This document shows, one piece after another, positions 34,374 to 42,955 of a DNA stretch of 64,000 nt. The stretch covers positions 1 through 64,000 of the forward strand of contig CAZCFO010000006.1 in the NCBI GenBank assembly GCA_964497975.1, given 5' to 3'. Every line of letters begins with the position of its first letter. Position 1 is the first letter of the stretch. This stretch comes from JABFSS01 sp964497975. GTDB taxonomy: Bacteria; Patescibacteriota; Gracilibacteria; Peribacterales; Peribacteraceae. The position numbers and the translations under genes were made by a program. The notes under the pieces were generated by a model that saw only the letters and a program-made list of their open reading frames with translations, was not told where the DNA came from and made no database searches.

Positions 34374-35147
34374 ATGACCACCATCTCCGCAGCCGACGTC
34401 CAGAAACTCCGCGCCCGCACGGGCGTGGGCATCGTCGCCGTCAAGCAGGCGCTCGAGGAAGCCCAGGGCGACGAGGAAAAGGCGATTGAAATCCTCCGCA
34501 AGCGCGGACTCGCGCAGGCGGTCAAGAAGGCCGACCGCGACCAGACCGAAGGAGGCATCTTCATCGCCGAGACGCCCGGCAAGGCCGCCATCATCGTGCT
34601 CAAGTGTGAAACCGACTTCGTGGGCCGCAGCGACGCGTTCGTCTCGCTGGGTCAGGAGCTTGCCGCCAGCCTCGTGAAGGACGGCGCGGCCAAAGCCAAG
34701 GCCTTCGCGGACAGCAAGCTGCCGGAGGCGGTGCAGAAGCTCGGCGAGAACATCTCGGTCGGCGAGACGCTGGAGGTGAGCGCCCCCGTCGTGGGCACGT
34801 ACGTCCACAGCAACCGCAAGATCGGCGTGATCATCGGCCTCTCATCCGGCGACGCGTCCAAAGCGCGCGACGTCGCCATGCACGCCGCGGCCATGAACCC
34901 CCTCTACGTGCACCCGGAGGACACGCCCCCCGAAGCGATCGCGAAGGAGAAGGAAATCTGGAAGGAGCAGATGAAGAACGAAAAGAAGCCTCCGGAAATC
35001 CTCGAGAAGATCATGCTCGGCAAGGAGCGCAAGTTCCGGGACGAGAACGCGTTGCTCAAGCAGCCGTTCGTGAAGGACAGCGCCGTGACGGTCGAGACCT
35101 ACCTCGGCGGCGCCAAAGTGGAGTCGTATCAGCGGATCGCGATCTAA
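34374..35147 (+). CDS. tsf: Translation elongation factor Ts
   Basis: 257 aa. N-terminal UBA-like domain (ADVQKLRARTGVGIVAVKQALEEAQGD in parts) with TGVG, followed by the core (KCETDFVGRSDAF) and a C-terminal half with HAAAMNPLYV and QPFVKDSAVTV. EF-Ts exchanges GDP for GTP on EF-Tu. The ATG at 34374 follows a pyrimidine-rich tract (CCCTTCTCCCTCCGATT); the longer frame from 34275 overlaps rpsB and is rejected. Confidence 0.97.
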   Translation: MTTISAADVQKLRARTGVGIVAVKQALEEAQGDEEKAIEILRKRGLAQAVKKADRDQTEGGIFIAETPGKAAIIVLKCETDFVGRSDAFVSLGQELAASLVKDGAAKAKAFADSKLPEAVQKLGENISVGETLEVSAPVVGTYVHSNRKIGVIIGLSSGDASKARDVAMHAAAMNPLYVHPEDTPPEAIAKEKEIWKEQMKNEKKPPEILEKIMLGKERKFRDENALLKQPFVKDSAVTVETYLGGAKVESYQRIAI

Positions 35148-35229
35148 AGGAACTCGAGGAACACAAGGAACACGAAGAGCGCCATGAAGAATGGACTCCT
35201 TGTGTTCTTTGCGTTCCTGGTGTTCCTTC
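35147..35229. repeat. Palindromic word repeat, family E
   Basis: Left arm AAGGAACTCGAGGAACACAA and GGAACACGAAG; right arm CTTGTGTTCTTTGCG and TTCCTGGTGTTCCTT. It begins at the last base of the tsf stop and separates it from the convergent DUF4215 gene, so it probably ends transcription from both sides. Confidence 0.8.
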
Positions 35230-35233
35230 CGCC

Positions 35234-36847
35234 TCACCACTTATGCCACGGCATCTCGATCTGATCGAGCGGGATGTCGTCGATGGAGCGCGCGATGCGC
35301 TTGCCGAAGATGCGGCGCAGTCGGTTGCGCAGGACGAAGCCCGTGATGCAGGCGGCAAGGGCGAGGACGCCCAGCGCGATGGGAAGAAGCGGGCTGGAGT
35401 CCTTCTGCGGGGCGATCACGATACGCGGTGCGGGGGCCGCGGGACGGACGGGCCGCGGGGACGGGCGCGCCACGGACGGCTCGGGCCGGACGACGGACGA
35501 GCGGCTGGAGGACTGGATGGTGGGCAGAATCGCGGGCTGGGGCGCGACGGCCATCGCCATTTTGCAGTCGGGGGTGCAGCCGGGGGTGCTGTCGCACTGC
35601 TCGCCGGTATCCGCGACATGATCGCCGCAGCGGGGCAGATGGCATGCCGAGCGGCAGGCGTTGGGGTCGACATCGGAATTGCGCGAACCCCAGTCGCATT
35701 CCTCTCCGGTCTGCACGGCGCCGTCGCCGCAGGTCGCCCTCTTGCAGGCGTTGGTGCACTGGTCCGTGTCGGAATCGTTGGCGTCGTCGCACTGCTCGTT
35801 CGAGTCGATGACGCCGTCCCCGCAGAAGGCCAACACGCAGTCCATCCGGCATGCGTCGCGGTCGCTGTCGGAATTCGCCCGTCCCGCGTCGCATTCCTCA
35901 TCGCTGTCCGCGGTGCCGTCGCCGCAGCGATGCGTGGTGCAGTTCGTGCGGCAGGCGTCGCCTTCTGTATCCGAGTTTTTGCCGGCGTCATCGCACTGCT
36001 CGGTCCGCTGGATCACGCCGTCGCCGCAGCGGGGAAGCCTGCAGTCGTTGGTGCAGCTGTCGGCGGCGTCCGTATTGCCGTCATCGCATTCCTCCTCCTT
36101 GTGCACGATGCCGTCCCCGCAGCGGGGAGGCCTGCAGTCGTTGCCGCATTCATCGAGCGGATTGCGGTTGCCGTCGTCGCATTCCTCGCCGGTTTCCACG
36201 GCGCCGTTGCCGCACGAGGGGACCGCTGCCGCGGAGGACGCTCCGGATGCGGACGCGGTGGATGTTGAAGCGGTGGAATCAGAAGCGATGGACGAGGACG
36301 CGTCGGACGAAGCGGTAGCGGCGGCGGACGACGGGAGGGTGGACCCGCTTGCGGAGCATTCGCCGATGTACTTCTGGCGGCAGCCTCCGGTGCAGACGCC
36401 GCTGTCGTTGCAGACGGGCGCCTGGCAGTACCATCCGCATTCGGCGTTGCCGGTGAACTGGATTTCGGTCGTCAGGTTGCCGTTCTGGTCCTGGACGTAC
36501 ACCTCCTCGGTCTGAGGTTCGCATTCCTCGCCGATGTCGCGGCTGACGATGCTGTCGCCGCAAAAGAGCCGCTTGCAATCCATGCTGCAGTCGGTCTTGC
36601 CGTTGAACCGGCCCTTGTCGCATTCCTCCTGGTTCTCGAGAATCGCGTTCCCGCAGAAGGAGCCGTCGGTGGGGGCGACCGTCGACGAAGACGAAGTCTC
36701 GCGGATCGGACATCCCGGATAGCCGTACGGTTTGCCGACGCAGTCGACGGCCGCGACGATGGTGATCTTAAACAGCAGCGCCGCACCCAGGAAGAGCGTC
36801 AGAGCGATCACGGCCAGCAACGAAGTCCGGTGTGCGGGTTTGTTCAT
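35234..36847 (-). CDS. Cys-rich DUF4215 (Myxo-type disulfide repeat) surface protein
   Basis: 537 aa. An N-terminal hydrophobic segment (SLLAVIALTLFLGAALLFKITIVA, used as signal) is followed by nine CGxGxxxxxEECDxG repeats: two before a Ser/Ala-rich linker and seven after it in tandem. A Pro-rich stalk and a C-terminal membrane helix (IALGVLALAACITGFVL) with a basic cytoplasmic tail close the protein. DUF4215 repeats form small disulfide-bonded modules in surface proteins of myxobacteria, CPR and eukaryotes. ATG at 36847 fits an extended -10 box 12 nt upstream; the longer frame is discarded. Confidence 0.88.
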   Translation of the reverse strand: MNKPAHRTSLLAVIALTLFLGAALLFKITIVAAVDCVGKPYGYPGCPIRETSSSSTVAPTDGSFCGNAILENQEECDKGRFNGKTDCSMDCKRLFCGDSIVSRDIGEECEPQTEEVYVQDQNGNLTTEIQFTGNAECGWYCQAPVCNDSGVCTGGCRQKYIGECSASGSTLPSSAAATASSDASSSIASDSTASTSTASASGASSAAAVPSCGNGAVETGEECDDGNRNPLDECGNDCRPPRCGDGIVHKEEECDDGNTDAADSCTNDCRLPRCGDGVIQRTEQCDDAGKNSDTEGDACRTNCTTHRCGDGTADSDEECDAGRANSDSDRDACRMDCVLAFCGDGVIDSNEQCDDANDSDTDQCTNACKRATCGDGAVQTGEECDWGSRNSDVDPNACRSACHLPRCGDHVADTGEQCDSTPGCTPDCKMAMAVAPQPAILPTIQSSSRSSVVRPEPSVARPSPRPVRPAAPAPRIVIAPQKDSSPLLPIALGVLALAACITGFVLRNRLRRIFGKRIARSIDDIPLDQIEMPWHKW

Positions 36848-36858
36848 GAAATCTTCAT

Positions 36859-36867
36859 AGTATAGCA
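36859..36867 (-). promoter_or_regulatory. Extended -10 promoter of the DUF4215 gene
   Basis: Reverse strand TGCTATACT preceded by TTTC; leader to the ATG at 36847 is about 5 nt. Confidence 0.65.
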
Positions 36868-36980
36868 GAAATGGCCCGTCGACGGAACTGCCTTCTTCCG
36901 GGAGGCGAGGGCATGCCGATGTCCCCGCAAATGGCTGCTGGACGGCCAGAAGGCATATGTACATTCATTTTAAAATAGTA

Positions 36981-36986
36981 TATAAT
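36981..36986 (+). promoter_or_regulatory. -10 box of the response regulator gene
   Basis: TATAAT ends 8 nt before the ATG at 36994, in an AT-rich segment. Leaderless transcription is predicted. Confidence 0.65.
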
Positions 36987-36993
36987 GTGTTTT

Positions 36994-37362
36994 ATGGACA
37001 AACCCAACATCCTCATCGGTGAAGATGACCCCGTCCTGCGGAACCTCTACGAGAAGAAGTTTTCGATTGAGGGATTCACCGTCCGGTGCGCTTCCGACGG
37101 GGAGGAGATTCTGCGAATGCTCAACGAGCAGGCCCCCGGGCTTCTTCTGCTCGACATCCACATGCCGAAGGTCGACGGGTTCCAGGTGCTCAGCCAGTTC
37201 CCCAAGGAGAAGCGTCCGTTCCGCGTGATCATGCTCACCAACTTCGACCAGGCCGAGTTCAAGCTGCGCGCCCTCGAGCTGGGCGCCGACGATTACTTCG
37301 TGAAGAAGGACATGACGATGCGGACGCTGGTGGAGATGGTGAAGAGGCTTCTAAAAATCTAA
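36994..37362 (+). CDS. Single-domain response regulator (CheY-like)
   Basis: 122 aa, a lone receiver domain with no output domain. The acidic pocket is Glu10-Asp11-Asp12, the phosphorylation site Asp54 (LLLLDIHMPK), the switch residue Thr in MLTNFD near 83 and Lys in DYFVKKD near 105. No histidine kinase is encoded in this window, so the partner is elsewhere. The ATG at 36994 is preferred to 36985 because the -10 box overlaps the earlier one. Confidence 0.92.
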   Translation: MDKPNILIGEDDPVLRNLYEKKFSIEGFTVRCASDGEEILRMLNEQAPGLLLLDIHMPKVDGFQVLSQFPKEKRPFRVIMLTNFDQAEFKLRALELGADDYFVKKDMTMRTLVEMVKRLLKI

Positions 37363-37424
37363 CTCCCAACCCACAGTTTCCAACTCACAAGCTTGTGAGT
37401 TGTTTTTTGTGAATTGTGAGTTAC
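37363..37424. repeat. Palindromic word repeat, family D (member D2)
   Basis: AACTCCCAACCCACAG, CCAACTCACAA, then TTGTGAGTTG and TTGTGAGTT. Nearly the same as D1 at 22734. It fills the gap between the convergent response regulator and phospholipase D-like genes and overlaps the stop of the latter. Confidence 0.82.
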
Positions 37425-38701
37425 AGCTTCAGCCACGTCAGCCACCGCCACAGCCACCGGAACCGCGGGGGGCGCGAGAGCGGGGTGCTGATGAGAATGT
37501 CGTCGCGCAGGGACTCGCGCAGCTTGCGGATGGCGCCGTACGAGCGGCCGTCGAGGAGCACGTTCACCTCCCCCATCTCGTCCAGGGAGGACGTCATCAG
37601 GTTGGCGGAGCCGATGAAGGCGCGCTCGCGGTCCACGAGGAGGATTTTCGCGTGCATCACGCGGGGGTACATGAAGACCGAAATCCGCTTGGCGATCCCT
37701 TTCGTGAGAAGTTCCGAAATGGACTGCATGTTGGCGTAATGATGAAAATCCTTCTGTTTGGAGAGGATGATCACGAGACGGACGCCCTCCCGGCTGCGGC
37801 GGATCAGGAGCTCCAGAATGGCGGGATCCGAGAAGTAGCAATGCTCGACGACAATCGACCGGCGCGCCGACTCCAGCAGGGCGGTGACGGCCGGACGGAT
37901 GTCCTTGTGATGCCCGGTGTTCATGACAAGACGGGCTTCCGCCGTCTCGCCCGGAAGCTCCCCGTCGGACAGGTAGTGCTCGACGAACGGGCGGCCGTGG
38001 AGCTCCACCAGATAGTCGTGCCACTGGTCGTGGTATTCCTGCGCGATGTTCATGCCCGTGAGCAGGAAAATCCGGTCATCGATGATGTACACCTTGGCAT
38101 GGTCGTTGTGCGTCTCGTAGTGCACGCGGATGTTGGGGTGGCTCCAGAACCGCTTCCACACGGGATCGTCCTCGCGTTTCGTGCCGATGAAATCCTTGTG
38201 CAGTTCGAACACGTCCCCCACCGCCTCTTTGCTCACCACCACGCTGACGCCGCGGTCGGCCACCTCGGTGATCACCTCCGCCATCTCGCGGCCCAGCGCG
38301 TCATCCTTCCAGATGAACATCTGGATCACCACCGTGTGGCGCGCGCGCCGGATGAGTTTTTTAATGCGCGGAAACGCCTCGCGGTCGATCCACAGCCGCG
38401 CAGCGGGAAGCGCGCCTAGGCCCGCGATGGAGGGAATGCTCCGCAGCATCACCTCGACACGCAGCCGGTAGAACAGCCGCCAGCCGTGTACCCGACGCTG
38501 CCCGCGTTTCCCGAAGACGTACTGCATGCCTCCCCGGAACGTGGACCGCAGCGCGCGGCGATTGAGGAAAGCGCGGATGTTCACGTAGGGATACAGCAGA
38601 AAGCAGGTGAGCACGCAAAACGCCGCAACGAGCAACAGCAACACATCCCATCCCAGCCCCGCAAGGGGTCCCGCCATGTGTAGAGAAAGGACGCTGAACA
38701 T
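37421..38701 (-). CDS. Phospholipase D/cardiolipin synthase-like protein
   Basis: 426 aa. One N-terminal membrane helix (about 18-38), then two PLD domains. HKD motif 1 is HAKVYIIDD at 201-209 and HKD motif 2 is HAKILLVDRERAFIGSANL at 350-368. Two HKD motifs plus an N-terminal helix match cardiolipin synthase (ClsA/B-like), which joins phosphatidylglycerols in the membrane; other transphosphatidylases are possible. It is divergent from the ATPase gene at 38747. The start could be the ATG at 38701 or 38677. Confidence 0.88.
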   Translation of the reverse strand: MFSVLSLHMAGPLAGLGWDVLLLLVAAFCVLTCFLLYPYVNIRAFLNRRALRSTFRGGMQYVFGKRGQRRVHGWRLFYRLRVEVMLRSIPSIAGLGALPAARLWIDREAFPRIKKLIRRARHTVVIQMFIWKDDALGREMAEVITEVADRGVSVVVSKEAVGDVFELHKDFIGTKREDDPVWKRFWSHPNIRVHYETHNDHAKVYIIDDRIFLLTGMNIAQEYHDQWHDYLVELHGRPFVEHYLSDGELPGETAEARLVMNTGHHKDIRPAVTALLESARRSIVVEHCYFSDPAILELLIRRSREGVRLVIILSKQKDFHHYANMQSISELLTKGIAKRISVFMYPRVMHAKILLVDRERAFIGSANLMTSSLDEMGEVNVLLDGRSYGAIRKLRESLRDDILISTPLSRPPRFRWLWRWLTWLKL

Positions 38702-38709
38702 GCTATAAT
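38701..38709 (+). promoter_or_regulatory. Extended -10 promoter of the second ATPase gene
   Basis: TGCTATAAT; start expected near 38716, giving a leader of about 30 nt to the ATG at 38747. Confidence 0.65.
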
Positions 38710-38746
38710 GCTAGGATACTCTGGCATCCGGACGCCAACCCATCTT

Positions 38747-41233
38747 ATGCTCCCGTTTCTCCAGGCCGTCGGCATACTCGCGCTCCTCGCCGGAGCCGTC
38801 TTTGCCGCGCTGGCCGCGCTCCGGTACCGGGAGGACCGCAGACGCGAACGCGACCTGGTGTTCCTCCAGATTCTGATGCCGAAGAAGGAAAGCAAGGAGG
38901 ACAAGGAAACCGAGTCCGAACAGTTTTCGTCGGGAAAGGATTTCCGCGAGGTGCTCGGCATCATGGATCACCTCTTCCAGTCGCTGCACGCCATCTACAA
39001 CCCGAAGGCCGACCGTCTGATCAGGGGGCAGCCTTTCCTGTCGGTGGAATACGCCGCGCTTGCGGGCGAAATCCTCTTTTTCGTCGTCTGCCCCCGTTCC
39101 ATCGCGCACCTGCTGGAGAAGCAGATCACGTCGTTCTATCCCGACGCCATCATCGATGAGGTTGAGGATTACGACATCTTCACCGAGAAATCCGTGACGG
39201 CGGCGACCCTGCTCGTCCCCTCCCACCACTGGACCTCCTCGTTCAAAACCTACCAGCAGCTCAAGAGCGATCCGCTCAACACGATCACGAACGCCTTTTC
39301 GAAGCTCAAAAACGACGAGGGCGCGGCCGTCCAGTTCGTGCTGCGGCCGGTCAAACAGGGCTGGCAGCGCAAAATGCAGGAAGCCTCCAAGCGGCTCATC
39401 AATCCCAAAAAGAGCCGCGGCCGCGCGTGGTGGAACCCGCTCACGTGGATCAGCGCGGTCTTCGACATGTTCACGGGTTCCGATACCCCGCTGGATCTCA
39501 AGGAGGAGCAGGCGTCCGGCGAGCGCGTCTCGCAGATGACCGAGGAGTACAGCAAGTCCCTCGACGAGAAGGCGGCGAATCCCGGCTTCACGTGCACGCT
39601 GCGCCTGGTGACGTCCGCGCAGAACCCGACGCAGGCGCATCACCTGCTCGACGGCATCGTCGCCGCGTTCAGCCAGTTCGGCAGCATCCAGGGCAACTCG
39701 TTCCACCGCCCGCATCTGATCAATCAGCAGGGTATCGTCGCGTCCTTCATCCGCCGGTCCCCGTACCGGTCGGCGATGCAGGCGATGCGGTTCCACAAGA
39801 TTCTCCTGGGCACGGCCGAGCTCACGAGTTTCTTCCACTTCCCGAGCATCAAGTACAACAAGATGGAGACGATCAAGTGGCAGAACTTCAAAGTCGCACC
39901 CGCCCCCAAAAACATTCCGGACGACGGCCTCTATCTGGGCAACAACGTGTTCCGCGGCGAGAAGAAGAAAGTCTATATCAAGAACGACGACCGTTTCCGG
40001 CACTTCTACATCATCGGACAGACGGGTACCGGTAAATCGTCCTTCATCGTCAACATGGCGCGCCAGGACTTCCACGCCGGGCGCGGCCTCGCGATCATCG
40101 ACCCGCACGGCTCGCTGATCGAGGACGTGCTGCCGTACATCCCCCGCTCCCGCGCCGACGACGTCATCTACTTCAACCCCGCCGATACCGAGCGCCCGAT
40201 GGGCCTCAACCTGCTCGAAGGCAAGACACCCGAGGAGCGCGACCTCATCGCGCTCGACGCCATGAACATGATGGTGAAAATGTTCGGCGAGGAGATCTTC
40301 GGCCCCCGCATCCAGGACTACTTCCGCAACGGTTGCCTCACGCTCATGGAAGACGAGGAGGAGGGCGGCGCGATCACCGATCTCGTGCGTCTCTTCACGG
40401 ATGACGAATGGGGCAAGTACAAGGTGTCGAAGGTGAAGAACCCCATCGTCCGCTCCTTCTGGGAGAAGCAGATGGCGAGCACGGGCCAGCGCGAGAAGCA
40501 GGAAATGATCCCCTACTTCGCCGCGAAGTTCGGCCAGTTCACCACCAACACGCTCATCCGCAACATCGTCGGCCAGACCAAGAGCGCCTTCGACATGTCG
40601 CAGGTGATGAACACCGGGAAGATCCTGCTGATGAACCTCTCCAAGGGTCTCATCGGCGACATCAACTCGACCCTGCTGGGCTTGATGGTCGTGAACAAGA
40701 TCCAGGTCGCCGCCATGCGCCGGCAGCGCGAATCGAAGGAGGCGCGCCGCGACTTCTTCCTGTACATCGACGAATTCCAGAACTTCGTGACGCCTTCCAT
40801 CGAATCCATCCTGTCCGAGGCCCGCAAATACCGGCTCGGCCTCATCCTCGCCCACCAGTACATCGACCAGCTGGAGAAGGACAGCAAGCTGAGCGGCGCC
40901 GTGAGCCTGAAGGGCGCCATTTTCGGCAACGTCGGTTCGATGATGTTCTACAAGATCGGCCCCCAGGACGCCGAAGTCGCCGCCAAGGAAATGGCGCCGG
41001 TCTTCAGCGAGCAGGACCTTGTGAACATGGACGCCTTCAAGGGCGGCATGAAGCTCTGCATCGACGGACAGCCGTCGCGCCCGTTCTCGATCGAAGTGCC
41101 CCGCCACTGGCTCGACAAATCCTACGTGCCCGACAAGCAGGCCGGCGAGGCCTTCAAGCAGCTAAGCCGTCTGAAGTACGGACGCGCGAAGGAATTTGTC
41201 GACAGGGAGATCATCCGGCGCATTGGGGCGTAA
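38747..41233 (+). CDS. TraG/VirD4/VirB4-like membrane ATPase
   Basis: 828 aa. A membrane helix at about 2-24 precedes a charged N-terminal domain. Walker A GQTGTGKS lies at 424-431 with FHAGRGLAIIDPHGSLIED after it, and Walker B is in DFFLYIDEFQNF. The C-terminal part resembles the TraG/TraD coupling-protein and HerA-like families (LAHQYIDQLEKDSKL). It is a paralogue of the protein at 1-1663: both carry the QITSFYPDA segment, a DPHG-LIED strand and ERPMGLNLLE. These ATPases move DNA or protein, or drive pilus assembly, at the membrane. The ATG at 38747 is chosen because an earlier ATG (38708) overlaps the -10 box. Confidence 0.88.
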   Translation: MLPFLQAVGILALLAGAVFAALAALRYREDRRRERDLVFLQILMPKKESKEDKETESEQFSSGKDFREVLGIMDHLFQSLHAIYNPKADRLIRGQPFLSVEYAALAGEILFFVVCPRSIAHLLEKQITSFYPDAIIDEVEDYDIFTEKSVTAATLLVPSHHWTSSFKTYQQLKSDPLNTITNAFSKLKNDEGAAVQFVLRPVKQGWQRKMQEASKRLINPKKSRGRAWWNPLTWISAVFDMFTGSDTPLDLKEEQASGERVSQMTEEYSKSLDEKAANPGFTCTLRLVTSAQNPTQAHHLLDGIVAAFSQFGSIQGNSFHRPHLINQQGIVASFIRRSPYRSAMQAMRFHKILLGTAELTSFFHFPSIKYNKMETIKWQNFKVAPAPKNIPDDGLYLGNNVFRGEKKKVYIKNDDRFRHFYIIGQTGTGKSSFIVNMARQDFHAGRGLAIIDPHGSLIEDVLPYIPRSRADDVIYFNPADTERPMGLNLLEGKTPEERDLIALDAMNMMVKMFGEEIFGPRIQDYFRNGCLTLMEDEEEGGAITDLVRLFTDDEWGKYKVSKVKNPIVRSFWEKQMASTGQREKQEMIPYFAAKFGQFTTNTLIRNIVGQTKSAFDMSQVMNTGKILLMNLSKGLIGDINSTLLGLMVVNKIQVAAMRRQRESKEARRDFFLYIDEFQNFVTPSIESILSEARKYRLGLILAHQYIDQLEKDSKLSGAVSLKGAIFGNVGSMMFYKIGPQDAEVAAKEMAPVFSEQDLVNMDAFKGGMKLCIDGQPSRPFSIEVPRHWLDKSYVPDKQAGEAFKQLSRLKYGRAKEFVDREIIRRIGA

Positions 41234-41236
41234 TTC

Positions 41237-42172
41237 CTACCCTACGAACTGCCAATCCGTCCCGAAGCGTTTTGACCAGTCTTTGCGCAGGCGTCGCACC
41301 TGCTGCATTCCTGCGATGAGGACTGTTTTGAATCCGGGGTGGACAGCCGCGCCGTTTCCTCGCACCAGATTCTCCCGGAGATCGTGGCAGTCCTGCAAAT
41401 CCTTGCCGCATATTTCCGGCACGCAATCGATGATGATGGCTGCGCCAGGACGGAAACGGAACTGCAACCGGCGCACGGACTCGTAGAAATCGTACTTATT
41501 CATCTTCTGCAAAGGACCGCACGAATCATATATGACGTCCTTTTCATCGACCGTCGAATCCTTCGTGAAAGGACCGATGGTCTGACGGTCCACGAGGGGA
41601 TTTTCCGTTTCCTGAAAAAAGACAGGCTGCGGGAGCCGCGCATCGACGTCCATCAGCAACGAGGGCGGATAGACTTCCCGGACGTTCGCAAGCTCGTCCG
41701 CCAGGGCGTCGTCGTCGGAAGACCGCCGCCATGATCGATCGCGGGCCAGCATATCTGCCTGCGCTTTCAATTCGTGATACGGCAGCAACGGAGAATGGAA
41801 CGGATCAATGGGAGAAAAAGCGCGCGTTTCGATATGGACATCCGGGAGGATGTTCCTGGCCTGCGCGCATTCCAAGCCGCAGCCGGCGCCGAGGAAGAGC
41901 ATTCGAGTCCGGTGCCGGGATTCCAGGAACAGCTCCTGCAGGACATGCTGCGCCTGATCACTGAGTTCCCGGCTGTTCGTCTGCGCGATGCCGCCGCAAA
42001 AGGACTCGGGCGTATCGATGTGGCAATACGCATCCTGCTGCGATCCGAGGGTTCTGCGCAGGTCTTCCCGCAGGTAGGTGATTAAGGGGATCCCCTCCTC
42101 GTCGGTTGTGCGTTCGGCACGACGGACGGAACGGATGTAGGACGACTGGGATTCATGGGCGAGGCGGCGCAT
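41237..42172 (-). CDS. Possible class I methyltransferase-like protein
   Basis: 311 aa, soluble. TRMLFLGAGCGLECAQAR (about 88-105) looks like SAM motif I (a glycine-rich loop after a beta strand), and IIIDCVPEICG is a plausible later strand, but motifs II and III are not evident. It is rich in Arg and Asp. Third and last gene of the operon headed by the SLH-sortase, starting 2 bp after the stop of the HEXXH gene (TGATCATG), so translation is probably coupled. Its stop lies 3 bp from that of the convergent ATPase gene. Confidence 0.55.
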   Translation of the reverse strand: MRRLAHESQSSYIRSVRRAERTTDEEGIPLITYLREDLRRTLGSQQDAYCHIDTPESFCGGIAQTNSRELSDQAQHVLQELFLESRHRTRMLFLGAGCGLECAQARNILPDVHIETRAFSPIDPFHSPLLPYHELKAQADMLARDRSWRRSSDDDALADELANVREVYPPSLLMDVDARLPQPVFFQETENPLVDRQTIGPFTKDSTVDEKDVIYDSCGPLQKMNKYDFYESVRRLQFRFRPGAAIIIDCVPEICGKDLQDCHDLRENLVRGNGAAVHPGFKTVLIAGMQQVRRLRKDWSKRFGTDWQFVG

Positions 42173-42174
42173 GA

Positions 42175-42948
42175 TCAGATCAGGGAATTTTTTTTCATGA
42201 ACTCCGCGGCGAACGTATCCGCTGCACGTTCCATGCGCGTGTTCTTGTACGCGCGCTCCTGCAACTCCAGTACCTTTTCCTTTTCCCCTGCGTCGATGAG
42301 CCTCTGCACATCGGGAGGAATGTTCAGGCCACGCACAAGATCGGGCAGGGGAACAAAGCCGGCGTACATCCGGAGCTCTCCCGGCAAGAGATTGGGAATG
42401 GGCAATTGTCGCATTTCTTCAGACCCTTCCCATTCCCATTCGTTTGTCGCTTCAAAAGGATCACGAAGGCTGCCATCGGGTGCTTGCAAATACCGGAGGA
42501 CGAAATCGTCCGCATGCCCGCATTCGTGGAGGAAGATGAACAAGCGCAGATGATTGGGTGTAAGAGATTCATAGGGAATCTCCAGAAGCTCAGCCACAAG
42601 GCGCGCAGAGACCTCACGCGTACGCTTGAGATTGGAAAAATATTCGTCGTTGCCGGTGCCGTACGTCACCTGAGCGCGGTCACGTTTGCCTTTTTCCGGA
42701 CGATTGAAGTTGCCCGGAGAAAATACCGAGGCCTCGTTGCGGGGGATGCGGACAAGATCCACGATGGAAAGATGCGGGTGCTGACCGAGAACATCCATCC
42801 ACAGCTTCGTCATCTGACGATCCTGTTCCTCACTGGCAGCTTCGGCGTGAACGACATCCTCCGTCGACCGGTCCGTGCGCCACGCTGCCGAAAGAGGCCC
42901 CGGTTTCTCCGGAGCACCATCCGATGAGGGAAGCTCGGGGGGACGCAT
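42175..42948 (-). CDS. HEXXH-motif protein, putative zinc metallopeptidase
   Basis: 257 aa, no signal peptide. LFIFLHECGHADDFVL (about 136-151) holds HEXXH with His141, Glu142 and His145. A later ERAADTFAAEF (about 240-250) could give the third ligand, as in gluzincins. The flanks are charged and not recognised. The first ATG compatible with the operon is at 42948, 7 bp after the sortase stop. The link to the sortase suggests envelope-protein processing, yet no export signal is seen, so it may act inside the cell. Confidence 0.65.
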   Translation of the reverse strand: MRPPELPSSDGAPEKPGPLSAAWRTDRSTEDVVHAEAASEEQDRQMTKLWMDVLGQHPHLSIVDLVRIPRNEASVFSPGNFNRPEKGKRDRAQVTYGTGNDEYFSNLKRTREVSARLVAELLEIPYESLTPNHLRLFIFLHECGHADDFVLRYLQAPDGSLRDPFEATNEWEWEGSEEMRQLPIPNLLPGELRMYAGFVPLPDLVRGLNIPPDVQRLIDAGEKEKVLELQERAYKNTRMERAADTFAAEFMKKNSLI

Positions 42949-42955
42949 GAGATGA

